Below are positions 9,278 to 21,052 of a DNA stretch of 64,000 nt, piece by piece. The translations under genes were made by a program, and so were the position numbers. The number at the start of each line of letters is the position of its first letter. Positions within the stretch are counted from its first letter, which is position 1. Where the stretch lies: assembly GCF_003610255.1 (NCBI RefSeq), contig NZ_RAPS01000001.1:3100001-3164000 (forward strand), given 5' to 3'. The stretch is from Streptomyces sp. TLI_171. Lineage in GTDB: Bacteria; Actinomycetota; Actinomycetes; Streptomycetales; Streptomycetaceae. The notes under the pieces were generated by a model that did not search any database, had not been told where the DNA came from, and was given only the letters and a program-made list of their open reading frames with translations.

Positions 9278-9407
9278 GCCTGTTCCTCACGCCGTAGTCC
9301 CGCCAGCCTACGGCCCCGGGCCGCCCCCGCCACCGCCCGGTACGCCCTTTCTGCCGTACTTCCGCCCGCCGCCCCGCGCCGGGGCGGGCGGCGCACGGGC
9401 CGTCGCG

Positions 9408-11072
9408 CTACGGCGCGGGCTGAAAGCTCTCGAAGGAGATCCGGCGCGCCAGCGAGCCGTCCGGGGCGGACCACACCTCCTCGGGCATCGTCCAGTAGAT
9501 CGCGTAGCCGTACTTGCCGTTGCCGGTGACGAAACCGCGGTTGAGCGAGTGCAGCAGGGTGCCGGTCTTGCCGGAGTACGTCCACTCCCAGTCGGCGGCG
9601 TTGTTCCAGTTCCGGTAGGCGACCGACTCCACCCTGACCTTGCGGTAGTTGGGCATCTTGGCGTTCCGGTCGGCCTCCTGCCAGTCCTTCAGCGCGCTGT
9701 CCCCGGCGGGCGACTGCCAGTCGACGACCAGGCGCAGCCCGTGCCCCTCGAAGCGCCGGCTGGTGGCCCGGTAGTCCGGCCCCTGGTCGGTGAGCCAGTC
9801 GGGCAGCGCGATGCTGAACCCGGACTGGTCCTTGTACACGGTGTACCCGGCGGGTATCTGACCGGAGGTCAGCACCGGCGCGGGCTGTTCGCTCGCCGCG
9901 CCGCTCCCGTCCGCCGAGGGCGACGGGGACGCCGCCGGGGAGGCCGCCGCACTCGCCGGGGCCGACGCCTGCGCGCTCGGACCCGTCGCCCCGCCGGCGG
10001 ACCTCGCCCCGGCGTCCTTCCCCTCCGGCCACCACACGACCAGCGCGGCCACCAGCGCCAGCACCGCGGCCACCGCACCCGCCGCCATCGCCGCCCGCCG
10101 CCGCGACACCCGGAACGGGATCCGGAGCGGCGCCAGGAGCGGCCGCGGGGCCGTCCCCGCGGTCTCCTCGGCCGCCGGCACCGCCACCGTGGGCGCCTCC
10201 GCGGGCGCCGGCACCGCCACGGTCGCCGCCTCCGGCAGCGCCTTCCCGCCGGCGATCGCCCGCAGCAGGGCCCGGGCCGCCGCGGCGTCCATCCGCTTGG
10301 CGGGGTCCTTCTCCAGCAGGCCCTCGATGACGGGCCGCAGCGGCCCGGCGTTGCGCGGCGTCGGCAGGTCCTCCGTCATCACGGCGGTCAGCGTGGCGAG
10401 CGCCGACCCGCGGTCGTACGGCGGCACGCCCTCGACCATCGCGTACAGCGTCCCGCCGAGCGACCACAGGTCGGAGGGCGGCCCGGGCTGCTGCCCGCGG
10501 GCGCGCTCCGGCGCGATGTACGAGGGCGCGCCGACCAGCATGCCGGTCGAGGTGATCGAGGTGTCGCCCTCGACGCTGGCGATGCCGAAGTCGGTGAGCA
10601 CGGTGCGCCCGTCCTCGCCGATCAGCACGTTGGACGGCTTCACGTCCCGGTGCAGCACGCCCTGGCTGTGCGCGGCCCCGAGCACCCCGAGCAGGTCGAG
10701 CGCGATCTCCGCGGCCCGCTCCGGCGTCAGCGTCCCGTCCTCGCGCACCACGTCCGCCAGCGAGCGGCCGTCGACCAGCTCCATGACGATCCACGGCCGG
10801 TCGTCCTCCTCGACCACGTCGAAGACGGTGACCGCGGCGGTGTGCCGGATCCGGGCGGTGGCCTTGGCCTCGCGCAGCGTGCGGACGATCAGCCGGTGCT
10901 TCTCCGCGTCGTCGACCGCCCCGGTCATCCGGAGCTCCTTCACCGCGACGATCCGGCCGAGCACCTCGTCCTCGGCCCGCCAGACGGTGCCCATGCCTCC
11001 GCGACCGAGCACCTCGCCCAGCCGGTAACGGCCCGCCAGCAGTCGGCCGGTCGGTTCCTGCGGCTGCGTCAT
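9408..11072 (-). CDS. Transmembrane Ser/Thr protein kinase (PknB family)
   Basis: The 554-residue protein has a complete kinase domain (GRGGMGTV 23-30, Lys45, HRDVKPSNV, DFGIAS). After an Ala/Pro-rich linker come an Arg-rich stretch, one membrane helix (near residue 350), a low-complexity Ser/Ala/Pro stalk of about 50 residues and an extracytoplasmic domain of about 150 residues. This outer domain shares layout with that of the kinase at 6424-8034 (a YTVYKDQSGFSIALP-like opening, a YRKVRV segment and a WTYSGKTG-like strand). No PASTA repeats are present. The start is ATG at 11070-11072, preceded by GGGGAG at about nine bases. It is first in the kinase, pseudokinase, kinase series. Confidence 0.88.
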   Translation of the reverse strand: MTQPQEPTGRLLAGRYRLGEVLGRGGMGTVWRAEDEVLGRIVAVKELRMTGAVDDAEKHRLIVRTLREAKATARIRHTAAVTVFDVVEEDDRPWIVMELVDGRSLADVVREDGTLTPERAAEIALDLLGVLGAAHSQGVLHRDVKPSNVLIGEDGRTVLTDFGIASVEGDTSITSTGMLVGAPSYIAPERARGQQPGPPSDLWSLGGTLYAMVEGVPPYDRGSALATLTAVMTEDLPTPRNAGPLRPVIEGLLEKDPAKRMDAAAARALLRAIAGGKALPEAATVAVPAPAEAPTVAVPAAEETAGTAPRPLLAPLRIPFRVSRRRAAMAAGAVAAVLALVAALVVWWPEGKDAGARSAGGATGPSAQASAPASAAASPAASPSPSADGSGAASEQPAPVLTSGQIPAGYTVYKDQSGFSIALPDWLTDQGPDYRATSRRFEGHGLRLVVDWQSPAGDSALKDWQEADRNAKMPNYRKVRVESVAYRNWNNAADWEWTYSGKTGTLLHSLNRGFVTGNGKYGYAIYWTMPEEVWSAPDGSLARRISFESFQPAP

Positions 11073-11328
11073 CGGTGCGCTCTCCCCATGCTGTTGCGTC
11101 CCTCGGCGGGTGCCCCGCCCGGGACCTGACGGCATGTCGGACCCTCGCTGGCAGCGGTCGCACGCCGGAAGCCCCCATCATCCCCTGCCCCCACCCACCC
11201 CGGCCACCCGCCCCCTCGTCGGCGCACCGGATCCGGCCTTCCCGATCATTCGCAAACCGACTGTCCAACACCCTGCGCCCACTGCTAGCCTCTGCGCGCT
11301 CTTCACATCATCACCATGGGGATCCCAC

Positions 11329-11871
11329 ATGACCACGCCCGACCCCACCACCGCTCCCCCGGCTCCGGCTCCGGCCGCAGCACCGTACGCGGGCCAGGCC
11401 GTCCCGCCCGCCGGCCAGAGCGTCCCGCCCACCCCGCAGTGGGGCACCGGCACCCAGGTGCCGGCGGCCAAGAACGTGCCGCTCGCCCTTGCCGCCGGCT
11501 TCGGCGCGATGCTGGCCACCGCCCTGCTCTACGGCTTCATCGTGAAGGCCATCGACTTCGAGATCTCCTGGATGGTCATCGGCATCGCCGCCGCGGTCGC
11601 CTACCCGCTCGGCAAGCTCGGCGGCGACAACCCGGCGCTGCGGCCGGTCGGCGCGCTGTTCACCGTGCTCGGCTTCTTCCTCGGCGAGATGTTCGGTCTC
11701 GCCCTGATCGTCCACGAGCAGACCGGTGTCTCGGTGGTCTCGGCCCTGACCGAGCACTCCGACGTGCTCTTCGACGTCTGGAAGACCGCGTTCGACGTCA
11801 AGTCGGCGCTCTTCATCGCGATCGGCGTCTTCGTGGGCTTCAGCATGACCAAGACCTTCGGCCGTTCCTGA
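11329..11871 (+). CDS. Four-helix membrane protein with Pro/Ala-rich N-terminus, unknown function
   Basis: The 180-residue protein opens with about 45 low-complexity residues rich in Pro, Ala, Thr and Gln. Four hydrophobic helices follow (about 48-72, 77-95, 103-128, 155-172). I recognise no enzymatic motif. It is transcribed toward guaB3 and ends at a shared bidirectional hairpin. An upstream ATG at 11316 is in another frame. The start at 11329 follows the sequence ATGGGGATCCCAC, which gives only a weak ribosome site. The opposite kinase gene starts 257 bases away, so the gap between 11073 and 11328 should hold both promoters. Confidence 0.8.
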   Translation: MTTPDPTTAPPAPAPAAAPYAGQAVPPAGQSVPPTPQWGTGTQVPAAKNVPLALAAGFGAMLATALLYGFIVKAIDFEISWMVIGIAAAVAYPLGKLGGDNPALRPVGALFTVLGFFLGEMFGLALIVHEQTGVSVVSALTEHSDVLFDVWKTAFDVKSALFIAIGVFVGFSMTKTFGRS

Positions 11872-11887
11872 CGGTCCCTCGACCGCA

Positions 11888-11922
11888 CGAAGGGGCCCCC
11901 GCCAGTGGCGGGGGCCCCTTCG
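11888..11922. terminator. Bidirectional terminator between the membrane protein gene and guaB3
   Basis: A perfect 16-bp stem (11888-11903 with 11907-11922) closes a three-base loop (AGT), between two convergent genes. The outer CGAAGG and CCTTCG ends give short A and T runs on each side, so it can serve both strands. Confidence 0.85.
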
Positions 11923-11935
11923 TCCGTTCGGGGGG

Positions 11936-13054
11936 TCAGCGGCCGGGGTTGACCGTGACCTCGACCCGCTGGAACTCCTTCAGTTCGGTGTAGCCGGTGG
12001 TGGCCATCGCCCGGCGCAGCGCGCCGAACAGGTTCATGGTGCCGTCGGGGGTGTGCGACGGGCCGGAGAGGATCTCCGCGGTGGTGCCGACGGTGCCCAG
12101 GTGGACCCGCTTGCCGCGCGGGAGCTCCTCGTGCACGGCCTCCATGCCCCAGTGGTAGCCCTGGCCGGGCGCGTCGGTGGCCCGGGCCAGCGCGGCGCCG
12201 ATCATCACCGCGTCCGCACCGCAGGCGACGGCCTTCGGGATGTCGCCGCTGTAGCCGACGCCGCCGTCCGCGATCACGTGCACGTACCGGCCGCCGGACT
12301 CGTCCATGTAGTCGCGGCGGGCGGCCGCGACGTCCGCCACGGCGGTCGCCATCGGCACCTGGATGCCGAGCACGCCCCGGGTGGTGTGAGCGGCGCCGCC
12401 GCCGAAGCCGACCAGCACGCCGGCCGCGCCGGTGCGCATCAGGTGCAGCGCGGCGGTGTAGGTGGCGCAGCCGCCGACGATCACCGGCACGTCGAGCTCG
12501 TAGATGAACTGCTTCAGGTTCAGCGGCTCGGCCGCGCCCGACACGTGCTCCGCCGAGACGGTGGTGCCGCGGATCACGAACACGTCGACGCCGGCGTCCA
12601 CCACGGCCTTGGAGAACTCGGCGGTGCGCTGCGGCGAGAGCGCCGCCGCGGTCACGACGCCGGAGTCACGGACCTCCTTGATCCGCTCCTTGATCAGCTC
12701 GGCCTTGATCGGCTCCGCGTACACCTCCTGCAGGCGGCGGGTCGCCGCCGCCTCGTCGGTGATCGCGGCGATCTCCGCGAGCAGCGGCCGCGGGTCCTCG
12801 TACCGCGTCCACAGCCCTTCCAGGTTCAGCACGCCCAGGCCGCCCAGCTGGCCGATCGCGATGGCCTGCTCCGGCGACACCACGCTGTCCATCGGCGCGG
12901 CCAGGAACGGCAGTTCGAACCGGTAGGCGTCGATCTGCCAAGCGATCGAGACCTCCTTCGGGTCACGCGTACGGCGGCTGGGGACGACGGCGATGTCGTC
13001 GAAGGAGTACGCCCGGCGGCCGCGCTTGCCTCGCCCGATCTCGATCTCAGTCAC
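11936..13054 (-). CDS. guaB3: GuaB3, IMP dehydrogenase-family protein lacking CBS domains and catalytic Cys
   Basis: The 372-residue TIM-barrel protein belongs to the IMPDH/GMP reductase family but has no CBS pair. In true IMPDH the loop reads GSICTTR with the catalytic Cys. Here the aligned stretch reads GGAAHTTR, with His223 in the Cys position, so normal IMP oxidation by a thioimidate is not expected. Orthologues accompany guaB in actinobacteria, and cyanobacterial GuaB3 has been described as a GMP reductase, but that form keeps a Cys. The role here is open. The start is GTG at 13052-13054 with AAGGG eight bases upstream. It lies downstream of guaB but is separated from it by a terminator-like hairpin. 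Confidence 0.88.
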   Translation of the reverse strand: MTEIEIGRGKRGRRAYSFDDIAVVPSRRTRDPKEVSIAWQIDAYRFELPFLAAPMDSVVSPEQAIAIGQLGGLGVLNLEGLWTRYEDPRPLLAEIAAITDEAAATRRLQEVYAEPIKAELIKERIKEVRDSGVVTAAALSPQRTAEFSKAVVDAGVDVFVIRGTTVSAEHVSGAAEPLNLKQFIYELDVPVIVGGCATYTAALHLMRTGAAGVLVGFGGGAAHTTRGVLGIQVPMATAVADVAAARRDYMDESGGRYVHVIADGGVGYSGDIPKAVACGADAVMIGAALARATDAPGQGYHWGMEAVHEELPRGKRVHLGTVGTTAEILSGPSHTPDGTMNLFGALRRAMATTGYTELKEFQRVEVTVNPGR

Positions 13055-13161
13055 TTCGAGCCCTTCTGCTGCTTTCCATCTCCCGACCGGGTCCCCCCGG
13101 CCACCCGCCAAGTATCCCGTACCGGGCCTGCCGGGGGCGCACCCCACTCCCCCGAACAGCG

Positions 13162-13201
13162 GGAACCGCCCGGCAGCGGTGGGCTGCGGCCGGGCGGTTC
13201 C
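13162..13201 (-). terminator. Terminator downstream of guaB
   Basis: A perfect 13-bp stem (13162-13174 with 13189-13201, arm GGAACCGCCCGGC) with a 14-base loop starts 14 bases after the guaB stop. There is no U tract. Confidence 0.8.
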
Positions 13202-13215
13202 GGTGCTCGGGGGTC

Positions 13216-15697
<2,482 letters not shown>

Positions 15698-15892
15698 CGA
15701 TCCATGGTGCCTGGTCGGACCGGAAAACGCGGCACCGCGTCCGGACTTGTGCATCGGAACGTTATCCGTCGCCGCGTGCACCGTGCCGCCTCCCCTGCCT
15801 GTCCGCTGGTCCCCGAGGTGCTCCACTCCTCCATGGTGCAGCCTCGGGACCGCAACGTCACACGTCCGAGCGAGCGCAGTTCTCGCGCCCGC

Positions 15893-16504
15893 TCAGCGGA
15901 CCAGGCCCCAACGGAAGCCCAGCGCCACCGCGTGCGCGCGGTCCGAGGCGCCGAGCTTCTTGAACAGCCGCCTGGCGTGCGTCTTCACGGTGTCCTCGGA
16001 CAGGAACAGTTCACGGCCGATCTCCGCGTTGGAGCGGCCGTGGCTCATCCCCTCCAGGACCTGGATCTCACGGGCCGTCAGCGTCGGCGCGGCGCCCATG
16101 TCGGGGCTGCGCAGCCGGCGCGGGGCGAGCCGCCACGTCGGGTCGGCCAGCGCCTGGGTGACGGTGGCCCGCAGTTCGGCGCGCGAGGCGTCCTTGTGCA
16201 GGTAGCCGCGGGCCCCGGCGGCGACCGCGAGGGCCACGCCGTCCAGGTCCTCGGCCACGGTGAGCATGATGATTCGGGCGCCCGGGTCGGCCGACAGCAG
16301 CCGGCGGACCGTCTCCACCCCGCCGAGGCCGGGCATCCGGACGTCCATCAGAACGAGATCGGAACGGTCGGCCACCCAGCGGCGGAGGACCTCCTCACCG
16401 TTCGTCGCAGTGGTCACCCGGTCCACGCCGGGCACGGTCGCCACCGCACGGCGAAGCGCCTCCCGGGCGAGCGGGGAATCGTCGCAGACGAGTACGGATG
16501 TCAT
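15893..16504 (-). CDS. bldM: Developmental response regulator BldM
   Basis: BldM is a FixJ/NarL-type DNA-binding regulator required for aerial hyphae in Streptomyces. It acts as a homodimer on early genes and as a heterodimer with WhiI on later ones. The 203 residues have a receiver domain (DD at 8-9, Asp54, Lys103-area LHKD) and a C-terminal LuxR-type helix-turn-helix (LTAREIQVLEGMSHGRSNAEIGREL region, about 142-200). The sequence matches my memory of S. coelicolor BldM (SCO4768) almost throughout. That protein works without phosphorylation. It is divergent from whiD, and a BldN-type promoter lies 140 bases upstream. ATG at 16502-16504. Confidence 0.95.
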   Translation of the reverse strand: MTSVLVCDDSPLAREALRRAVATVPGVDRVTTATNGEEVLRRWVADRSDLVLMDVRMPGLGGVETVRRLLSADPGARIIMLTVAEDLDGVALAVAAGARGYLHKDASRAELRATVTQALADPTWRLAPRRLRSPDMGAAPTLTAREIQVLEGMSHGRSNAEIGRELFLSEDTVKTHARRLFKKLGASDRAHAVALGFRWGLVR

Positions 16505-16647
16505 GACCGTCCTCCGCAGCTGATCCGCGTCACGTTGAGCCTCCTGGCTGGTACGAACCTCTCCGACACGGCCCCGGGTCGGACCCCGTTCCCGATCGCC
16601 TCGCTCCGCGACCGTTCCCGACGTCCCCGCTGACCGCCTCCGTACTT

Positions 16648-16675
16648 CCAACGACCGTCACTCGAATGAGTTACG
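16648..16675 (-). promoter_or_regulatory. BldN-type sigma promoter of bldM
   Basis: On the minus strand there is CGTAAC (16670-16675), exactly 16 bases, then CGTTGG (16648-16653). The sigma-BldN consensus is CGTAAC, 16 bases, CGTTGA, and bldM is a known BldN target. Transcription would start near 16641, giving a leader of about 137 bases. Confidence 0.8.
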
Positions 16676-17035
16676 GCTTCAGGTCCATCTCCACCACTGT
16701 ACGTGGCCGACCCATCACACAAGAGCCACCTCGCGGTGCACACGCCGCTCTTTTGTGCAGCTCGCACGCGGTGCCCGCGCCGTGCACGCCCCCGGGTGGC
16801 CTTCCGCGCCCCGTCGGACACCCGATCGACGCACGGCCCGGGTTCAAACCTCTTGCCCCGTTTGTCCGTTTTTATAGCTTCTGTCAGGTCATTGACTGTT
16901 GTGTCGGTCTGTGGGTGACTTGTCCGTGTAGTTGGCGTAAGTCATATTTCCAGGTGTCCGTACCGGCCCCGCGCAGCCTCGCCGCAGCAATCGCCGCCGA
17001 GCCGCCAGGTCCCGAGTTCCTGAAGGGAATGAGCC
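16676..17035 (+). promoter_or_regulatory. bldM-whiD divergent control region, whiD side
   Basis: The gap between the divergent developmental genes is 531 bases. Its right half contains an unusually AT-rich patch (about 16856-16965). It includes TATAGC at 16873 and TTGACT at 16892-16897, candidate parts of whiD promoters, but no -35/-10 pair has ideal spacing. GAAGGGA lies eight bases before the whiD ATG. No reading frame looks coding. Confidence 0.5.
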
Positions 17036-17362
17036 ATGGCAGATTTCTCCCGCCTCCCCGGCCCGAACGCAGACCTCTGGGACTGGCAGCTCTCCGCCGC
17101 CTGCCGCGGCGTCGACAGTTCGCTGTTCTTCCACCCCGAGGGCGAGCGCGGCGCGGCCCGGACCTCCCGCGAGGCGAGCGCCAAGGAGGTCTGCATGCGC
17201 TGCCCGGTGCGCGCCCAGTGCGCGGCCCACGCCCTGGCCGTCCGCGAGCCCTACGGGGTGTGGGGCGGCATGACGGAGGACGAGCGCGAGGAGTTGCTCG
17301 GCCGCTCCCGCAACCGTCTGATCGAGGTCCCGCTGGCGATGCCGCAGAGCCTGCGCCGCTAG
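17036..17362 (+). CDS. whiD: WhiB-like iron-sulfur regulator WhiD
   Basis: WhiD is needed for late sporulation in Streptomyces and is the orthologue of mycobacterial WhiB3. The 108-residue protein has the four cluster-binding cysteines at 23, 53, 56 and 62 and the WhiB signature GVWGG (74-78), followed by a basic tail. Such proteins bind an O2- and NO-sensitive 4Fe-4S cluster and dock on region 4 of the principal sigma factor. The N-terminus, MADFSRLPGP, matches S. coelicolor WhiD as I remember it. ATG at 17036 follows GAAGGGA by eight bases. It is divergent from bldM. Confidence 0.95.
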   Translation: MADFSRLPGPNADLWDWQLSAACRGVDSSLFFHPEGERGAARTSREASAKEVCMRCPVRAQCAAHALAVREPYGVWGGMTEDEREELLGRSRNRLIEVPLAMPQSLRR

Positions 17363-17501
17363 TCGGCGGCGCCCCTCCCGTGCCGCGCGGGTCCGCACCG
17401 CGGCCCCGGCCCCGAAGAAACGATTCTCCGGGCGTGTCGCACGGCCCGTCCCCGGCCGGTGCCACGCCCTTTCGGCCGATCGGCCCCGAGCGGCCGACGC
17501 C

Positions 17502-18503
17502 TCAGCGGACGGCGGCGGCCGCCGCCAACTGGTCCTGCATCAGCGCCACCGCGGGGACGCCCGCCAGGTCCGGCAGGGTCAGCGCCACCACCTCGCGCCG
17601 GGCGGCCTCCCCCGACGCCACCCGCACCGGCACCGCGGCCACCCCCGGGTGGCGCACCGACTCCAGCGCCAGCCCCGGCAGCACCGCCACCCCCAGGCCC
17701 GCCCCCACCAGGCCCACCACGGCCGGGTAGTCGTCGGTCGCGAAGTCGATGTCCGGCGCGAAGCCCGCCGCCGCGCACAGCTCCACCAGGTGGCCCCGGC
17801 ACTGCGGACAGCCCGCGATCCACTGCTCGCCCGCCAGCTCCGCCAGGTCCACCGGCGCGCCCTCGCCGCGGTCCGCCAGCGGATGCCCCGCCGGGACCAG
17901 GCCCACCAGCGGATCGTCCAGCAGCGGGCGCACCACCAGCTCCGACCAGTCGTTCGCGGCCGCGGTCGCCGCCGCCTCCAGCGCCGCCTCGGCCCGCGCC
18001 TCGCGCAGCGTCGCGTGCGGCGAGGGCAGGCTCAGGCCGCCCTGCGAGTCCGGGTACCGGAACGCCAGCGCCACCTCGCACTCGCCGCCCCGCAGCATCG
18101 CCAGCGCCTGCGGCGGCTCCGCCTCCACCAGCGAGACCCGCACCCCCGGGTGCACCGCCCGCAACTGCGCCACCGAACGCGGCACCAGCGTCGAACTCGC
18201 CGTCGGGAACGAGACCAGCCGCACCCGGCCGGCCCGCAGGCCGGCGATCGCCGCGACCTCCTCCTCGGCGGCCGAGAGCCCCGCGAGGATCCCGTTCGCG
18301 TGCTTCAGCAGCACCCGGCCGGCCTCGCTCAACTGCATCTCCCGGCCCGAGCGCACCACCAGCGGGGTGTCCACCGCCTTCTCCAGCGCCTTCATCTGCT
18401 GGCTCACCGCGGGCTGGGTGCACCCCAGCTCCCGCGCCGCGGCGGAGAACGACCCGGTCCGGGCGACGGCGTGCAGGACGCGGAGGTGGCGGGCTTCGAT
18501 CAC
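17502..18503 (-). CDS. LysR-type transcriptional regulator
   Basis: The 333-residue protein begins with a winged helix-turn-helix of the LysR family (LRVLHAVARTGSFSAAARELGCTQPAVSQQ, residues 8-37), then the linker helix and a periplasmic-binding-like effector domain. The effector domain is slightly long because of an Ala-rich insertion near 170-190. It holds a CxxC pair in AGCPQCRGHL followed by another Cys nine residues on, unusual for the family and possibly redox or metal responsive. No divergent target gene is present: groEL lies upstream on the same strand. It ends convergently with whiD. The inducer and targets are unknown. Confidence 0.88.
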   Translation of the reverse strand: MIEARHLRVLHAVARTGSFSAAARELGCTQPAVSQQMKALEKAVDTPLVVRSGREMQLSEAGRVLLKHANGILAGLSAAEEEVAAIAGLRAGRVRLVSFPTASSTLVPRSVAQLRAVHPGVRVSLVEAEPPQALAMLRGGECEVALAFRYPDSQGGLSLPSPHATLREARAEAALEAAATAAANDWSELVVRPLLDDPLVGLVPAGHPLADRGEGAPVDLAELAGEQWIAGCPQCRGHLVELCAAAGFAPDIDFATDDYPAVVGLVGAGLGVAVLPGLALESVRHPGVAAVPVRVASGEAARREVVALTLPDLAGVPAVALMQDQLAAAAAVR

Positions 18504-18552
18504 GTGCCCAACTCTACGGAACCCGCCGACGGCGCCCCGCCGCGCGCAGCAC

Positions 18553-18631
18553 GAAGGGGCGCGGGGAACCGGCGGTCCGATCCGCGCACCCGGGAGTGCG
18601 TGGTCGGTCGCGCGGTTCCTCGCGCCCCTTC
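18553..18631. repeat. Streptomyces-type interspersed palindrome acting as groEL terminator
   Basis: Two 19-base arms (18553-18571, GAAGGGGCGCGGGGAACCG, and 18613-18631) pair with a single mismatch over a 41-base loop. The core AAGGGGCGCGGGGAAC is, from memory, one of the most abundant intergenic repeats in Streptomyces genomes. Here it lies 20 bases after the groEL stop and probably ends that transcript. Confidence 0.7.
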
Positions 18632-18651
18632 AGTGCCTGGCGGTCAGCGCA

Positions 18652-20298
<1,647 letters not shown>

Positions 20299-20386
20299 TC
20301 AGGGGTTGGTCTGCGTCAGTGGAGCAAAAGCCGCGCCCCGGGCCCCTGTCAGTGCTGACACGGATCCGGGGCGGGGCTGGGACGTC

Positions 20387-20692
20387 TTACTTCTCGATGA
20401 TCGCGAGAACGTCGCGCGCCGAGAGGACCAGGTACTCCTCGCCCTGGTACTTCACCTCGGTGCCGCCGTACTTCGAGTACAGGACGATGTCACCGACGGC
20501 GACGTCGAGCGGCAGACGCTGGCCGTCCTCGAAGCGGCCCGGGCCGACCGCCAGGACGACACCCTCCTGGGGCTTCTCCTTGGCAGTGTCCGGGATCACC
20601 AGGCCGGAGGCGGTGGTGGTCTCGGCGTCGAGCGGCTGGACCACAATGCGGTCCTCGAGCGGCTTGATGGCAACCTTGCTGCTGGTGGTCAC
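20387..20692 (-). CDS. groES: Co-chaperonin GroES
   Basis: The 101-residue lid of the chaperonin forms a heptamer that caps GroEL. It shows the family motif [10 protein letters not shown] (9-18), the mobile loop [19 protein letters not shown] and the roof-region ending [22 protein letters not shown]. It is first in the groES-groEL operon. A HrdB-like promoter and two CIRCE operators lie at 20789-20862, giving a leader of about 120 bases. GGGGAGC precedes the ATG at 20692. Confidence 0.97.
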   Translation of the reverse strand: MTTSSKVAIKPLEDRIVVQPLDAETTTASGLVIPDTAKEKPQEGVVLAVGPGRFEDGQRLPLDVAVGDIVLYSKYGGTEVKYQGEEYLVLSARDVLAIIEK

Positions 20693-20788
20693 GTCCGAGC
20701 TCCCCTTCGGAGATTACGGGGTTGTCTTACAGGTAGGTGGGCGATTGCGCGCGGCCGCCGTCGCGGGGGTCGGACACGTTTCATCGCG

Positions 20789-20816
20789 TTAGCACTCTCC
20801 CAGGGGGGAGTGCCAG
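20789..20816. promoter_or_regulatory. CIRCE operator (proximal), 10-base spacer
   Basis: TTAGCACTC (20789-20797), ten bases, GAGTGCCAG (20808-20816). The arms match the HrcA operator except for the last two bases. The spacer is ten bases rather than the canonical nine. It covers the predicted transcription start of groES. Confidence 0.8.
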
Positions 20817-20821
20817 GAACG

Positions 20822-20850
20822 ACCATAGGACGCCGTTAGCACTCAGTCAA
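20822..20850 (-). promoter_or_regulatory. groES-groEL promoter
   Basis: On the minus strand there is TTGACT (20845-20850), a 17-base spacer and TATGGT (20822-20827), a good vegetative promoter. The distal CIRCE overlaps the -35 box and the spacer, and the proximal CIRCE covers the start site. HrcA should therefore block polymerase binding directly. Confidence 0.8.
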
Positions 20851-20862
20851 CCAGAGTGCCAA
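20836..20862. promoter_or_regulatory. CIRCE operator (distal), canonical
   Basis: TTAGCACTC (20836-20844), nine bases, GAGTGCCAA (20854-20862), one mismatch from the CIRCE consensus. HrcA is the expected repressor; its gene is not in this window. Confidence 0.9.
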
Positions 20863-21052
20863 CGGCGTCGCGTCCGAGTTTCCGGAACGGCCCGCCTTCT
20901 CGCCGGTTCCGCGGGCGGTCGCGCTGGACGGCCCGCTGCCGACGGCCGCCACCGCGGCCCTGCCGGCGGCGGGCGCGAACCACCCGTACGGCTCCGTCCG
21001 TCCTGCCCGGCTCCCGGTGATCGGGCGCCGGGTCGGCAGCGACAATGGTGCG

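Noticed and set aside
15698..15826. N-terminal extension of the sigma factor to 15826
   Set aside because: The added residues lack family similarity and have mixed third-position bases, and the interval is more likely the promoter region; only the leaderless ATG at 15754 remains a fair alternative.
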